Of a stretch of DNA of 51,979 nucleotides, positions 19,177 to 27,144 are shown in pieces. The DNA is from Neobacillus citreus. GTDB taxonomy: Bacteria > Bacillota > Bacilli > Bacillales > Cytobacillaceae. The translations under genes were made by a program, and so were the position numbers. The notes beneath the pieces are model-generated. The model saw nothing but the letters and a program-made list of their open reading frames with translations. It was not told the origin of the DNA and ran no database searches. The stretch's first letter is position 1. Each line of letters begins with the position of its first letter. The DNA lies in contig NZ_JAGYPE020000042.1 in the NCBI RefSeq assembly GCF_018343545.2, forward strand, positions 1 through 51,979, written 5' to 3'.

Positions 19177-20466
19177 TTATTCGATCTCTTCCAGCTTTCC
19201 AAAGGAGCCAAAAAATTCGTAATGGATCCGTTCTTCTGGAACTCCCCATTGTTTTAAAGCTTTATTAACCACTTTCATGAAAGGCTCCGGTCCGCAGAAA
19301 TAAAAATCGGCATCCTTGGTTGGTAAACTTTGCTGCAGCCACTCCAGGCTAAAAAATCCTTCTTTATCGTAATTTTTCATTTCTTTATCATCTTCTGATG
19401 GTTTTTCATAAATAACGAAGGAGTGGACATTCTTATGTCCAGCTGCCAGGTCATTTACATGGGCTCTGAAGGCATGCAGTTGGCTGTTTATGGCTGCATG
19501 GATATAATAAATTTCCCGATTTGAGCTTTCGTTTACGGTTGTGTTTAACATGGCCATCATCGGAGTAAGACCAACCCCACCGCTAATTAATACTAGCGGA
19601 AGATTCGTATCCAAATCTAAATAAAAATCACCGGCAGGTGCGGTAATCGGAATCGTATCTCCCTCTTTTACATGAGTGTGCAAATAGGTGGAAACAATCC
19701 CAGCAGGAATGTTATCCCCTTTTGGGTCTTCCCGTTTTACACTGATTCGGTAATAATTCTGACCGGGACGATCTGATAAACTATACTGGCGTAAATGGGT
19801 GTATTGTTCACCGGGAATCTCCAGTTTTACGGTAATGTATTGACCGGGAATATAGCTGGCAATTTCCTTACCGTCTTGCGGCTTTAAGTAAAACGACGTG
19901 ATGACGTCGCTTTCTTTCACCTTTTTTTCCACAACAAAATTCCGGTAGCCGGCCCAGCCGCCAGGCATTGTCTCCGCCGTTTTATACATTTTATTTTCCA
20001 TTCTAATAAACACATCTGCGATGACCCCATATGCATCCGCCCATGCATCAATAATTTCTGGTGTTGCCGCATCGCCTAATACTTCTTTGATGGCTCCCAG
20101 CAAATTTTCACCAACTATCGGATAGTGCTCCGGCTTAATTTGCAGGCTTCGATGTTTTTCACCAATTCGCTCGAGAACGGGCATAATTTGGCTGAAATCT
20201 TCAATATTTGCCGCTGCCCCGTAAACAGCATCTGCGAGTGCTTTAGGCTGGTGACCTGTTATTTGATGCGTTTGATTGAAAATATTGAGAAGCTCCGGGT
20301 GCTGCTTAAACATACGCTTATAAAAATGCTTGGTTATTTGTTCACCATGATCCTTCACAATCGGAAGTGTGGCTTTTATGATTTCAAGCTTATTCGGATC
20401 AAGAGTTTTTACCGTCTTTACGACCTCTTGCCAAGAATTTTTCTCTTTAATTTGCGTATTAGACAT
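19177..20466 (-). CDS. hmp: Flavohaemoglobin, nitric oxide dioxygenase
   Basis: Detoxifies nitric oxide to nitrate with O2 and NAD(P)H. Residues about 20-155 are the globin domain (KHFYKRMFKQHPELLNIFNQ, proximal-side IKPEHYPIVGENLL). Residues 160-270 are the FAD domain with RQYSLSD, and the NAD domain carries GGVGLTPMMAML and CGPEPFMK. It is about 20 residues longer at the N-terminus than B. subtilis Hmp. The Shine-Dalgarno GGAGG is 13 bases from the ATG, longer than usual, and lies in an inverted repeat. I recall hmp elsewhere in B. subtilis, so its presence between gerE and ysmB looks like a local insertion. Confidence 0.96.
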   Translation of the reverse strand: MSNTQIKEKNSWQEVVKTVKTLDPNKLEIIKATLPIVKDHGEQITKHFYKRMFKQHPELLNIFNQTHQITGHQPKALADAVYGAAANIEDFSQIMPVLERIGEKHRSLQIKPEHYPIVGENLLGAIKEVLGDAATPEIIDAWADAYGVIADVFIRMENKMYKTAETMPGGWAGYRNFVVEKKVKESDVITSFYLKPQDGKEIASYIPGQYITVKLEIPGEQYTHLRQYSLSDRPGQNYYRISVKREDPKGDNIPAGIVSTYLHTHVKEGDTIPITAPAGDFYLDLDTNLPLVLISGGVGLTPMMAMLNTTVNESSNREIYYIHAAINSQLHAFRAHVNDLAAGHKNVHSFVIYEKPSEDDKEMKNYDKEGFFSLEWLQQSLPTKDADFYFCGPEPFMKVVNKALKQWGVPEERIHYEFFGSFGKLEEIE

Positions 20467-20475
20467 AATGTATTT

Positions 20476-20537
20476 CTTACCTCCTTTAGCCTTACTACTA
20501 AAGTATCTCCTGACTTGAAGATGATAAAGGAGGTAAG
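20476..20537 (-). promoter_or_regulatory. hmp leader with a 13-bp inverted repeat covering the ribosome binding site
   Basis: Plus-strand CTTACCTCCTTTA (20476-20488) and TAAAGGAGGTAAG (20525-20537) are perfect inverted copies 36 bp apart. In hmp mRNA the second half would hold the Shine-Dalgarno AAAGGAGG and the first half its exact complement. A shorter alternative hairpin, CTTTAG-N8-CTAAAG, lies inside and uses part of the same bases. A possible promoter, TGGACA-N16-TAACAA, lies just upstream and would start the transcript near the anti-Shine-Dalgarno arm. Confidence 0.6.
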
Positions 20538-20580
20538 TATTGTTATGTTATTACAAAAAATTGTCCATATAAATGTATGA

Positions 20581-20605
20581 ACCGGCGTCCCATAAGGATG
20601 CCGGT
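20581..20605 (-). terminator. Weak gerE terminator
   Basis: Minus-strand ACCGGC-ATCC and GGGA-CGCCGGT form a hairpin, but the tail is only moderately T-rich. Confidence 0.5.
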
Positions 20606-20610
20606 CATGT

Positions 20611-20835
20611 TTAAAGTTCTAGCTCTCCCATACGAAGGAGTTCTACAACTGCCTGTGATCGCCCCTTCACACCAAGCTTTTGCATGGCATTCGAAATATG
20701 ATTCCGAACTGTTTTTTCGCTGATAAATAATTCACTAGCGATTTCTTTTGTTGTTTTGTCCTGTACTAACAGTTCGAATACTTCTCTTTCTCGTTTGGTG
20801 AGTAATGGCTTGTGAGTATATTCATTCTCCTTCAA
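20611..20835 (-). CDS. gerE: Spore coat regulator GerE
   Basis: A 74-residue LuxR/FixJ-type helix-turn-helix protein acting last in the mother-cell cascade, adjusting sigma-K-dependent coat genes. Nearly all of it is the DNA-binding domain ([13 protein letters not shown], the recognition helix around [17 protein letters not shown], then [17 protein letters not shown]). The ORF opens 12 codons earlier, but AGGAGGG stands nine bases before a TTG at 20835. Starting there gives a length equal to B. subtilis GerE (MKE...). A sigma-K-like promoter is upstream. Confidence 0.97.
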   Translation of the reverse strand: MKENEYTHKPLLTKREREVFELLVQDKTTKEIASELFISEKTVRNHISNAMQKLGVKGRSQAVVELLRMGELEL

Positions 20836-20898
20836 GTATTGTAACCCTCCTTGCCTTCGCCAGTTATGCACCGGGGGTGGGTATATATTTAGTCACCA

Positions 20899-20929
20899 TA
20901 TCTTATGTGAACTGGTCAGGGGGAGTGAC
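20899..20929 (-). promoter_or_regulatory. Candidate sigma-K promoter of gerE
   Basis: Minus-strand CATAAGATA (plus 20899-20907) fits the remembered sigma-K -10 consensus CATANNNTA. An AC-containing -35 element GTCAC (plus 20925-20929) stands 17 bp upstream. B. subtilis gerE is transcribed by sigma-K, which agrees. Confidence 0.6.
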
Positions 20930-20985
20930 TATATTTACTCGTTAGATATGAATTTTATGAAAAAACTTCCCAAAAAAAAACTTTC

Positions 20986-21023
20986 TAAAAAAAAGACAAG
21001 AGCCCTTCTTTTATGAGCTCTTT
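20986..21023 (-). terminator. Sortase gene terminator
   Basis: Minus-strand AAGAGC and GCTCTT pair across the stop codon region, followed by GTCTTTTTTTT. Confidence 0.75.
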
Positions 21024-21610
21024 AGCATTGCATATATAATATATCGTTTTGGGGCGTTTCCGACGTAACGGAAGGGGTAGCATGTTGTTAGAATTAATTC
21101 TTCTTCTTTGTTTTGCAAGGTGATAATACTGGTATCGTCTGACTTCACGATTTTCGTATGGGTTATTTCGTAATTGAAGTTACCATAGGGCATTTGCATA
21201 TTTAAGGAGTCGCCTACTTTCAGTTCACCTAAGTGGCGAAAAACGGTATCGCGATGTCCCGATAAAACAATTTGCCCTTTATCGCCGGGAAAATACGATC
21301 CTTTATAGTGGCCTATTCCTCTTTCTAAATCATCGGGATTTGTCCCTTCCACGATCGCCAGTTCCGCTTTTATCTTCGGTATGGCCAATAGACCGACTGT
21401 ATCCCCCATATTCGGCGGTTTGCTTTCACCCTGTTTCTGTCCTGGTTGATTATTGCTTGAAACCTTTTTGGCCTGCTCACGCACTAAGTTTTTTGCTTCT
21501 TGAAGGGAGGCTTTTGTTTGCATTTTTGTGTCTGCAATCTGCCATAATCCGATACCTAAAACTATGAGCCCGGCCAATATAATAAGAATTGGAATCTTAG
21601 CTTTCACCAT
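21011..21610 (-). CDS. Class D sortase
   Basis: Membrane-anchored cysteine transpeptidase that joins proteins to the cell wall. Residues 5-25 form an N-terminal membrane anchor, a polar linker follows, and the beta-barrel domain has the catalytic histidine in LSGHRDTVF (near 119), the cysteine in LTTCYPF (near 177) and the arginine in NAPKRYIIYA (near 189). An ATG at 21610 is preferred over 21637 because the latter has no ribosome binding site. No LPxTG-type substrate is adjacent. It stands between gerE and sdhB with its own terminator, a position where I recall ysmA in B. subtilis. Confidence 0.9.
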   Translation of the reverse strand: MVKAKIPILIILAGLIVLGIGLWQIADTKMQTKASLQEAKNLVREQAKKVSSNNQPGQKQGESKPPNMGDTVGLLAIPKIKAELAIVEGTNPDDLERGIGHYKGSYFPGDKGQIVLSGHRDTVFRHLGELKVGDSLNMQMPYGNFNYEITHTKIVKSDDTSIITLQNKEEELILTTCYPFRYVGNAPKRYIIYAMLKSS

Positions 21611-21692
21611 AAATACCTGCCTTTTCAAAAAGCTCATACTATTAGTTCAAGTATAACAAATGGGCAGAGAAACGACTATAATTTCCAGACAA

Positions 21693-21731
21693 GAAAAAAC
21701 CTCCCTTTCATTGTAAAAAGGAGGTTTTTAA
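21693..21731 (-). terminator. sdhCAB terminator
   Basis: Minus-strand AAAAACCTCC pairs with GGGAGGTTTTTT across a 14-base loop. Confidence 0.92.
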
Positions 21732-21736
21732 CATTA

Positions 21737-22498
21737 TTAGTCGCGGTCGGAGCCGAAGAAGTTTCTAAATGCTTGGAATGTTGTTTCACGGTTCAATGCT
21801 GCGATTGAGGTAGTCAATGGAATACCTTTTGGACAGGATTGAACACAGTTTTGTGAGTTACCGCAGCCTTCAAGACCGCCTTCACCCATGATGGTTTCAA
21901 GCCGCTCAGCCTTATTCATCGCACCTGTTGGATGAGCATTAAAAAGACGAACCTGTGATAATGGCTGCGGTCCGAAAAATTTTGATTTACTGTTAACATT
22001 CGGACATGCCTCTAGGCAGACACCACATGTCATACACTTGGAAAGCTCGTAAGCCCATTGGCGTTTATTCTCAGGCATACGAGGTCCTGGTCCTAGGTCA
22101 TAGGTTCCGTCAATTGGAATCCACGCTTTCACTCTCTTTAATGCATCAAACATTCTGCTGCGATCAACCTGAAGGTCGCGCACAACAGGGAATGTCCGCA
22201 TTGGAGCTAAGCGGATCGGCTGCTCCAATTGATCGACTAACGCCGAACAGGATTGGCGCGGCTTTCCGTTGATAATCATTGAACATGCACCACAAACCTC
22301 TTCAAGACAGTTCATATCCCAAGTAATTGGGCTGGTAGCTTGTCCTTTTGCATTAACAGGGTTTCTCCGAACTTCCATTAACGCCGAGATAACATTCATC
22401 CCCGGGCGGTACGGAACTTCAAATTCTTCCTCATAAGGGGCAGAATTTTCATTATCCTGACGTTGAATAATAAATTTTACAGTCTTAGTTTCAGCCAT
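21737..22498 (-). CDS. sdhB: Succinate dehydrogenase iron-sulfur subunit
   Basis: Carries electrons from the flavin to the membrane anchor of complex II. The 253 residues contain the ferredoxin domain with Cys ligands in CLEEVCGACS and a later Cys in RQSC ([2Fe-2S]), then CMTCGVCLEACP and the NCVQSCPKGIP cysteines for the two other clusters. It is the last gene of sdhCAB, 21 bases after sdhA, and is followed by a strong terminator. Confidence 0.98.
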   Translation of the reverse strand: MAETKTVKFIIQRQDNENSAPYEEEFEVPYRPGMNVISALMEVRRNPVNAKGQATSPITWDMNCLEEVCGACSMIINGKPRQSCSALVDQLEQPIRLAPMRTFPVVRDLQVDRSRMFDALKRVKAWIPIDGTYDLGPGPRMPENKRQWAYELSKCMTCGVCLEACPNVNSKSKFFGPQPLSQVRLFNAHPTGAMNKAERLETIMGEGGLEGCGNSQNCVQSCPKGIPLTTSIAALNRETTFQAFRNFFGSDRD

Positions 22499-22519
22499 TT
22501 TATCTTCTCCCCTTTCCTT

Positions 22520-24271
22520 TTAGTGTTTTGTAGTATAGTCGCGTTTCCGTGGTTGAATTAAAGACACATCAATATCTTCATAATGGAAAGCTGGGGCAGT
22601 TTTCGCATCTGTAAACTTAGCCATTGTTGTCTTCATGAATTCCTCATCATTCCGTTCAGGGAATTCAGGTTTATAATGGGCGCCGCGGCTTTCATTACGG
22701 TTGTATGCACCAAGCGTAATTACGCGAGCCAATTGCAGCATGTTTTGCAGTTGTCTTGTAAAGGCTGCTCCTTGGTTGCTCCATTTAGATGTATCATTAA
22801 TATTGATTTTTTGGTAACGCTCTAACAGTTCTTGGATCTTTTCGTCTGTTTTCAACAGTTTGTCATTGTAACGAACAACTGTTACATTATCAGTCATCCA
22901 CTCGCCAAGCTCTTTATGAAGAATGTAGGCATTTTCATTGCCATCCAATGACATAATATTGTTCCACTTTTCTTCCTGCTCTTTAACATGACGGTCAAAG
23001 ACAGTAGAAGAAACAGCATCCGAGCTTTTCTCAAGTCCTTCAATATAGCTAACCGCATTTGGTCCTGCAACCATACCGCCAAAAACGGCAGAAAGCAGTG
23101 AGTTTGCGCCAAGACGGTTCGCACCATGCTGAGAATAATCACATTCTCCAGCAGCAAATAGGCCTGGAATGCTAGTCATTTGGTCATAATTAACCCAAAG
23201 TCCGCCCATTGAATAGTGAACGGCAGGGAAAATTTTCATTGGAACTTTACGCGGGTCATCACCAACGAATTTTTCATAAATTTCAATGATACCGCCAAGT
23301 TTAACATCCAATTCATGAGGATCCTTATGAGATAGGTCAAGGAATACCATGTTTTCACCGTTAACACCCAATTTTTGATTAACGCAGACATCAAAAATTT
23401 CACGTGTTGCGATATCACGTGGTACCAGGTTTCCGTATGCAGGATATTTTTCCTCTAGGAAGTACCAAGGCTTTCCGTCTTTGTATGTCCAAACACGGCC
23501 GCCTTCACCACGTGCAGATTCACTCATTAAGCGAAGTTTATCGTCACCAGGGATGGCAGTTGGGTGAATCTGAATCATTTCACCGTTCGCATAATATGCA
23601 CCCTGCTGATAAACAATCGATGCTGCAGAACCAGTGTTAATTACTGAGTTTGTAGATTTACCAAAGATAATACCAGGTCCGCCAGTTGCCATAATTACGG
23701 CATCCGCAACGAATGATTTGATTTCCATTGTTTTTAAGTCTTGGGCAACGATTCCACGGCATACGCCCTCCTCGTCAACGACTGCACCTAAAAACTCCCA
23801 ACCTTCATATTTAGTAACAAGCCCTGCTACCTCGTGGCGGCGAACCTGCTCATCTAATGCATATAAAAGCTGCTGACCAGTTGTTGCACCTGCAAATGCA
23901 GTTCTGTGGTGTTGAGTTCCCCCGAAACGGCGGAAGTCTAATAAGCCTTCTGGAGTACGGTTAAACATAACACCCATCCGGTCAAATAAATTGATAATAC
24001 CAGGCGCGGCATCACACATAGCCTTAACCGGAGGCTGGTTAGCCAAGAAATCTCCGCCGTAAACCGTATCATCAAAGTGAATCCATGGGGAATCCCCTTC
24101 ACCTTTAGTATTTACTGCTCCATTAATACCGCCTTGGGCACAAACAGAGTGAGAGCGTTTAACAGGAACAAGAGAAAATAATTCTACAGGAGTTCCGTGT
24201 TCTGCAACTTTAATAGTTGCCATCAAGCCGGCCAATCCGCCACCGACAATGATCACCTTACCTTTACTCAT
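22520..24271 (-). CDS. sdhA: Succinate dehydrogenase flavoprotein subunit
   Basis: Oxidises succinate to fumarate using covalent FAD. Its 583 residues match the family. The Rossmann motif is VGGGLAGLMA near 8-17, the flavin-attachment region SHSVCAQGGINGA is near 40, and HHRTAFAG and the conserved substrate-binding HPTAIPG are present. The C-terminal PRKRDYTTKH is typical of Bacillus SdhA. It is the middle gene of sdhCAB. Confidence 0.98.
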   Translation of the reverse strand: MSKGKVIIVGGGLAGLMATIKVAEHGTPVELFSLVPVKRSHSVCAQGGINGAVNTKGEGDSPWIHFDDTVYGGDFLANQPPVKAMCDAAPGIINLFDRMGVMFNRTPEGLLDFRRFGGTQHHRTAFAGATTGQQLLYALDEQVRRHEVAGLVTKYEGWEFLGAVVDEEGVCRGIVAQDLKTMEIKSFVADAVIMATGGPGIIFGKSTNSVINTGSAASIVYQQGAYYANGEMIQIHPTAIPGDDKLRLMSESARGEGGRVWTYKDGKPWYFLEEKYPAYGNLVPRDIATREIFDVCVNQKLGVNGENMVFLDLSHKDPHELDVKLGGIIEIYEKFVGDDPRKVPMKIFPAVHYSMGGLWVNYDQMTSIPGLFAAGECDYSQHGANRLGANSLLSAVFGGMVAGPNAVSYIEGLEKSSDAVSSTVFDRHVKEQEEKWNNIMSLDGNENAYILHKELGEWMTDNVTVVRYNDKLLKTDEKIQELLERYQKININDTSKWSNQGAAFTRQLQNMLQLARVITLGAYNRNESRGAHYKPEFPERNDEEFMKTTMAKFTDAKTAPAFHYEDIDVSLIQPRKRDYTTKH

Positions 24272-24330
24272 CGTGACTCACTCCCTTAATCCAAATCCAA
24301 TATTTTTCCAATCAAGAAATCATTAATTTA

Positions 24331-24939
24331 TCAAACAAAAGCTAATAGAGTTTGAACGGCTACGATAGATAGAAGTACGAAAACTACCATCGTAAAATAT
24401 GTAGCAATAGTTTGTGACCGTGGGGATTGCGTAATACCCCAGCTTACCATGAAAGACCATAATCCGTTCGCAAAGTGGAAAATAGCTGAAATAATACCAA
24501 TTACATAAAATGCAAACATGACTGGTGAAGAAAGAATATCATGCATCATTTGGAAGTTAACCTCAGCACCAAATGCAGCGGCAATACGTGTTTCCCACAC
24601 ATGCCATGCGATAAAAATAAGAGTGATTACCCCTGATACACGCTGAAGCAGGAACATCCAGTTTCTAAAGAAACCAAATCTTGAAACATTGTTTTTTGCT
24701 GTAAATGCAATGTACAGACCATAGATTGCATGGAACAGCAAAGGTAAATAAATTACTACTGTTTCAAGGACAATACGGAACGGAAGTGTCCCCATGAAAT
24801 TTGCTGCCTTGTTGAAGGATTCCACTCCTTCTGTTGCAAAGTGGTTGACAATCAGGTGCTGAACAATGAATACCCCGATTGGGATAACCCCAAGCAACGA
24901 GTGCAGTCTCCGATTGAAAAATTCGCGATTCCCCGCCAT
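24331..24939 (-). CDS. sdhC: Succinate dehydrogenase cytochrome b558 subunit
   Basis: Five-helix membrane anchor of complex II that binds two haem b and reduces menaquinone. The 202 residues start NREFFNRRLHSLLGVIPIG. Candidate haem-ligand histidines are in LHSLLG, VQHLIVNH, LLFHAIYG, IAWHVWETR and IFHFANGLW, as in B. subtilis SdhC. It is the first gene of the operon, with a strong promoter about 100 bases upstream. Confidence 0.97.
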   Translation of the reverse strand: MAGNREFFNRRLHSLLGVIPIGVFIVQHLIVNHFATEGVESFNKAANFMGTLPFRIVLETVVIYLPLLFHAIYGLYIAFTAKNNVSRFGFFRNWMFLLQRVSGVITLIFIAWHVWETRIAAAFGAEVNFQMMHDILSSPVMFAFYVIGIISAIFHFANGLWSFMVSWGITQSPRSQTIATYFTMVVFVLLSIVAVQTLLAFV

Positions 24940-25013
24940 TGATTTACCCCCTTTTAAATTTTAAAAAATGATGTTAAGTTTTAACTTCCTTCATTAATAT
25001 AACCTAGCATCAC

Positions 25014-25065
25014 TGTGACAATTATGTGACATGTCCATTTTACTCCCAACATCATAGAGCGTCAA
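25014..25065 (-). promoter_or_regulatory. sdhCAB promoter with two direct repeats downstream
   Basis: Minus-strand TTGACG (plus 25060-25065), a 17-bp spacer and TAAAAT (plus 25037-25042) make a good sigma-A promoter. Just downstream, at the expected start site, TGTCACA occurs twice exactly 11 bp apart (plus-strand TGTGACA at 25014 and 25025). One helical turn between copies suggests a protein binding the same DNA face. The protein is unknown. Confidence 0.65.
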
Positions 25066-25155
25066 GGAAACGGATACATAAAAAAGCGTTGAAAACTAAA
25101 ATTTTTATAATATATTGATATTATGATAGATATGAATTTCAGCATGTCATCGTTT

Positions 25156-25169
25156 TGTAAGCGCTTTAT
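25156..25169. promoter_or_regulatory. Candidate CcpA cre site
   Basis: TGTAAGCGCTTTAT matches the consensus TGWAANCGNTNWCA at 12 of 14 positions, failing at the last two. It lies in the sdhC-yslB divergent region, about 90 bp upstream of the sdh promoter and 140 bp upstream of the yslB -35. Catabolite repression of sdh would fit. Confidence 0.45.
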
Positions 25170-25306
25170 TTTTACTTGTAATTACCAACATCTTACGGGA
25201 GAATTTTTTTCCTATATCGGAAACGATAATTATGATAAGAAATAAGAACATATATTGTAAAATAATAAATTTCTTTGCGACTTCTTTACATTATTAGAAA
25301 ACTGTA

Positions 25307-25334
25307 CTGAAACAGAACTCGATTTGTATATAAT
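25307..25334 (+). promoter_or_regulatory. Predicted yslB promoter
   Basis: CTGAAA at 25307-25312, a 16-bp spacer and TATAAT at 25329-25334, about 25 bases before the yslB ATG at 25360. Confidence 0.5.
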
Positions 25335-25359
25335 AGAATGATAGAAAGAGGGGAAGTAA

Positions 25360-25803
25360 ATGAAAGATAGTGCAGTAATGGACCAAGATCTACAAACGCC
25401 TGAACCAAGGACAGTCTCTATATTTGGCTATGAATTAATTAGAGAAGTTCTTCTCCCTGAGATTTTCGGCAAGGACACTCCTGAAATTCTTTACTGGGCA
25501 GGGAAACGTCTCGCTCGAAAATATCCTTTGGAAAGCTACGAAAGCCTGATAGATTTTTTTGCAAAAGCTTCATGGGGTGAGTTAGAAATTAAGAAGGAAA
25601 CAAAAAATGAGCTGGAATTCGAGTTGGCAAGTCCAATGATTGTATCGCGTGTTAAATCAAAAGCGGAAAACTTCTTTCAACTTGAAGCCGGCTTTCTAGC
25701 TCAGCAAATCGAAGTCCAAAAAGGGGCTATTGTGGAAACCTTCGAACACCCGGTCAAAAAATCGAACAAAGTTTGCTTCACCGTCAAATGGGATAAAGAC
25801 TAA
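25360..25803 (+). CDS. yslB: YslB, DUF2507-type 4-vinyl-reductase-like protein
   Basis: A 147-residue soluble protein of the family sometimes grouped with the V4R/XylR N-terminal ligand-binding fold. The pattern YELIREVLLPEIFGKDTPEILYWAGKRLARKYP near 24-56 is characteristic. Its function is unknown. AGAGGGGAAG precedes the ATG. It is alone on the plus strand between divergent sdhC and convergent lysC, with its own terminator, as in B. subtilis. Confidence 0.88.
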   Translation: MKDSAVMDQDLQTPEPRTVSIFGYELIREVLLPEIFGKDTPEILYWAGKRLARKYPLESYESLIDFFAKASWGELEIKKETKNELEFELASPMIVSRVKSKAENFFQLEAGFLAQQIEVQKGAIVETFEHPVKKSNKVCFTVKWDKD

Positions 25804-25805
25804 AA

Positions 25806-25834
25806 GAAAGGGGGGGAAAAGCCCCCCTTTTCTT
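25806..25834 (+). terminator. yslB terminator
   Basis: GGGGGG-GAAAAG-CCCCCC stem followed by TTTTCTT. Confidence 0.88.
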
Positions 25835-25837
25835 AAG

Positions 25838-25903
25838 GCATAAATTCAACTACGCCTCATGAACCGTCCAGCCGGACTCGCCAATCGGCGAATTTTCATT
25901 TAA
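25838..25903 (+). repeat. Dispersed structured repeat, copy 1
   Basis: Order of segments: GCATAAATTCAACTACGCCTC, a GTCC-AGCC-GGAC hairpin, an ACTCGCC-AATC-GGCGAAT hairpin, then TTTTCATTTAA. It fills the gap between the yslB terminator and the lysC stop codon, which it overlaps. Two closely related copies are at 35824 and 46950. Confidence 0.8.
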
Positions 25904-27117
25904 TTTTGCCCAAGTTCAAATGCTTCGTGCAGGGCTTCTACTGCTTTGAGCATATTTTTTTCTTCTACTACAGCTGATACTTTGATTTCTGAGGTGCTGA
26001 CCATCTTTACAGGAATATTGCTGTTCGCAAGAACCTCAAACATTTTCGCAGCCACACCAGGATTAGAAATCATTCCGGAACCAACAATTGATACCTTTGC
26101 CAGTTTATTCTCTGCATCAAGCTGGTCATAGGCAAGTATTTCTTTATTGTTTTCCAGCACATTTAAGGTTGGGATCCAATCATCGGTATGGATGGAAAAG
26201 GAGAGATTGGCTGCGCCCTCATCTGTTGTGCTTTGAATAATAATATCCACGTTAATGTGATTTTTGGCCAATGTCGTAAAAATAGTTGATAAGCTTGTTA
26301 ATGAATTTCTAAGCCCTAAAACAGTAACCCGTGTAATTCCATCTTCAAACGCGACTCCGCGTACGACTAAATTTTGTTCCATCGTTGCTTCCCCCTCAAT
26401 TACAGTTCCTTCAACCTTCTCCATGCTAGAGCGGACCTCAAGCCTTACATTATAATTTTTTGCAAACTCGACCGCTCTTGGATGTAGAACTCCCGCACCC
26501 AGATTGGCCAGTTCAAGCATTTCATCATACGATACTGATAATAATTTCCGAGCGTTCTTGACATAACGGGGATCCGTTGTAAATACCCCGGTTACATCGG
26601 TATAAATATCACATTTATCCGCATTTAGCGCAGCCGCCAACGCAACGGCAGTTGTATCAGAACCCCCGCGTCCGAGCGTAGTGATTTCCCCGTCTTCAGT
26701 AACCCCTTGGAATCCGGCCACAATGACGACTTTTCCAGCATCAAGCTGGTTTTGAACAGCATCAGTGTTTATTTTCGAAATCCTCGCATTGCCGTGAACA
26801 GGCTCTGTCATAATTCCAGCCTGCCAGCCTGTAAAGGAAACAGCCTCCAGTCCTTTTTGGTTTAAGGCCATTGAAAGCAATGCGATCGTTACTTGCTCAC
26901 CTGTTGAGAGCAGCATATCCATTTCCCGCTTATTCGGCTGCTCTGATATTTCCTTTGCCATATTAACAAGCTGGTCCGTTGATTTTCCCATCGCCGAAAC
27001 AACGACCACTACTTGGTTTCCACGTTCCTTTTCCCCCCGCACACATTCTGCGACATTTAGAATTTTTTCAATGCTGCCAACGGAGGTTCCGCCAAATTTC
27101 TGTACTATTAAGCCCAT
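25900..27117 (-). CDS. lysC: Aspartate kinase, lysine-sensitive (aspartokinase II)
   Basis: Phosphorylates aspartate at the entry to lysine, methionine, threonine and diaminopimelate synthesis. The 405 residues carry the kinase signature VQKFGGTSVGS at 5-15 and two C-terminal ACT domains. The ATG at 26382 (codon 246), after GAGGGGGAAG, begins MEQNLVVRGVAFED. This corresponds to the internal start that makes the separate beta subunit of B. subtilis LysC, so overlapping alpha and beta products are expected. A lysine riboswitch controls it. Confidence 0.97.
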   Translation of the reverse strand: MGLIVQKFGGTSVGSIEKILNVAECVRGEKERGNQVVVVVSAMGKSTDQLVNMAKEISEQPNKREMDMLLSTGEQVTIALLSMALNQKGLEAVSFTGWQAGIMTEPVHGNARISKINTDAVQNQLDAGKVVIVAGFQGVTEDGEITTLGRGGSDTTAVALAAALNADKCDIYTDVTGVFTTDPRYVKNARKLLSVSYDEMLELANLGAGVLHPRAVEFAKNYNVRLEVRSSMEKVEGTVIEGEATMEQNLVVRGVAFEDGITRVTVLGLRNSLTSLSTIFTTLAKNHINVDIIIQSTTDEGAANLSFSIHTDDWIPTLNVLENNKEILAYDQLDAENKLAKVSIVGSGMISNPGVAAKMFEVLANSNIPVKMVSTSEIKVSAVVEEKNMLKAVEALHEAFELGQN

Positions 27118-27144
27118 GTCTTCCCCTTCTCTCAGTCATTCTTG

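Noticed and set aside
20545..20580. 11-codon plus-strand ORF after GGAGGTAAG
   Set aside because: The Shine-Dalgarno-like sequence is one arm of the hmp inverted repeat, the spacing is 11 bases, and the product is too short to judge.
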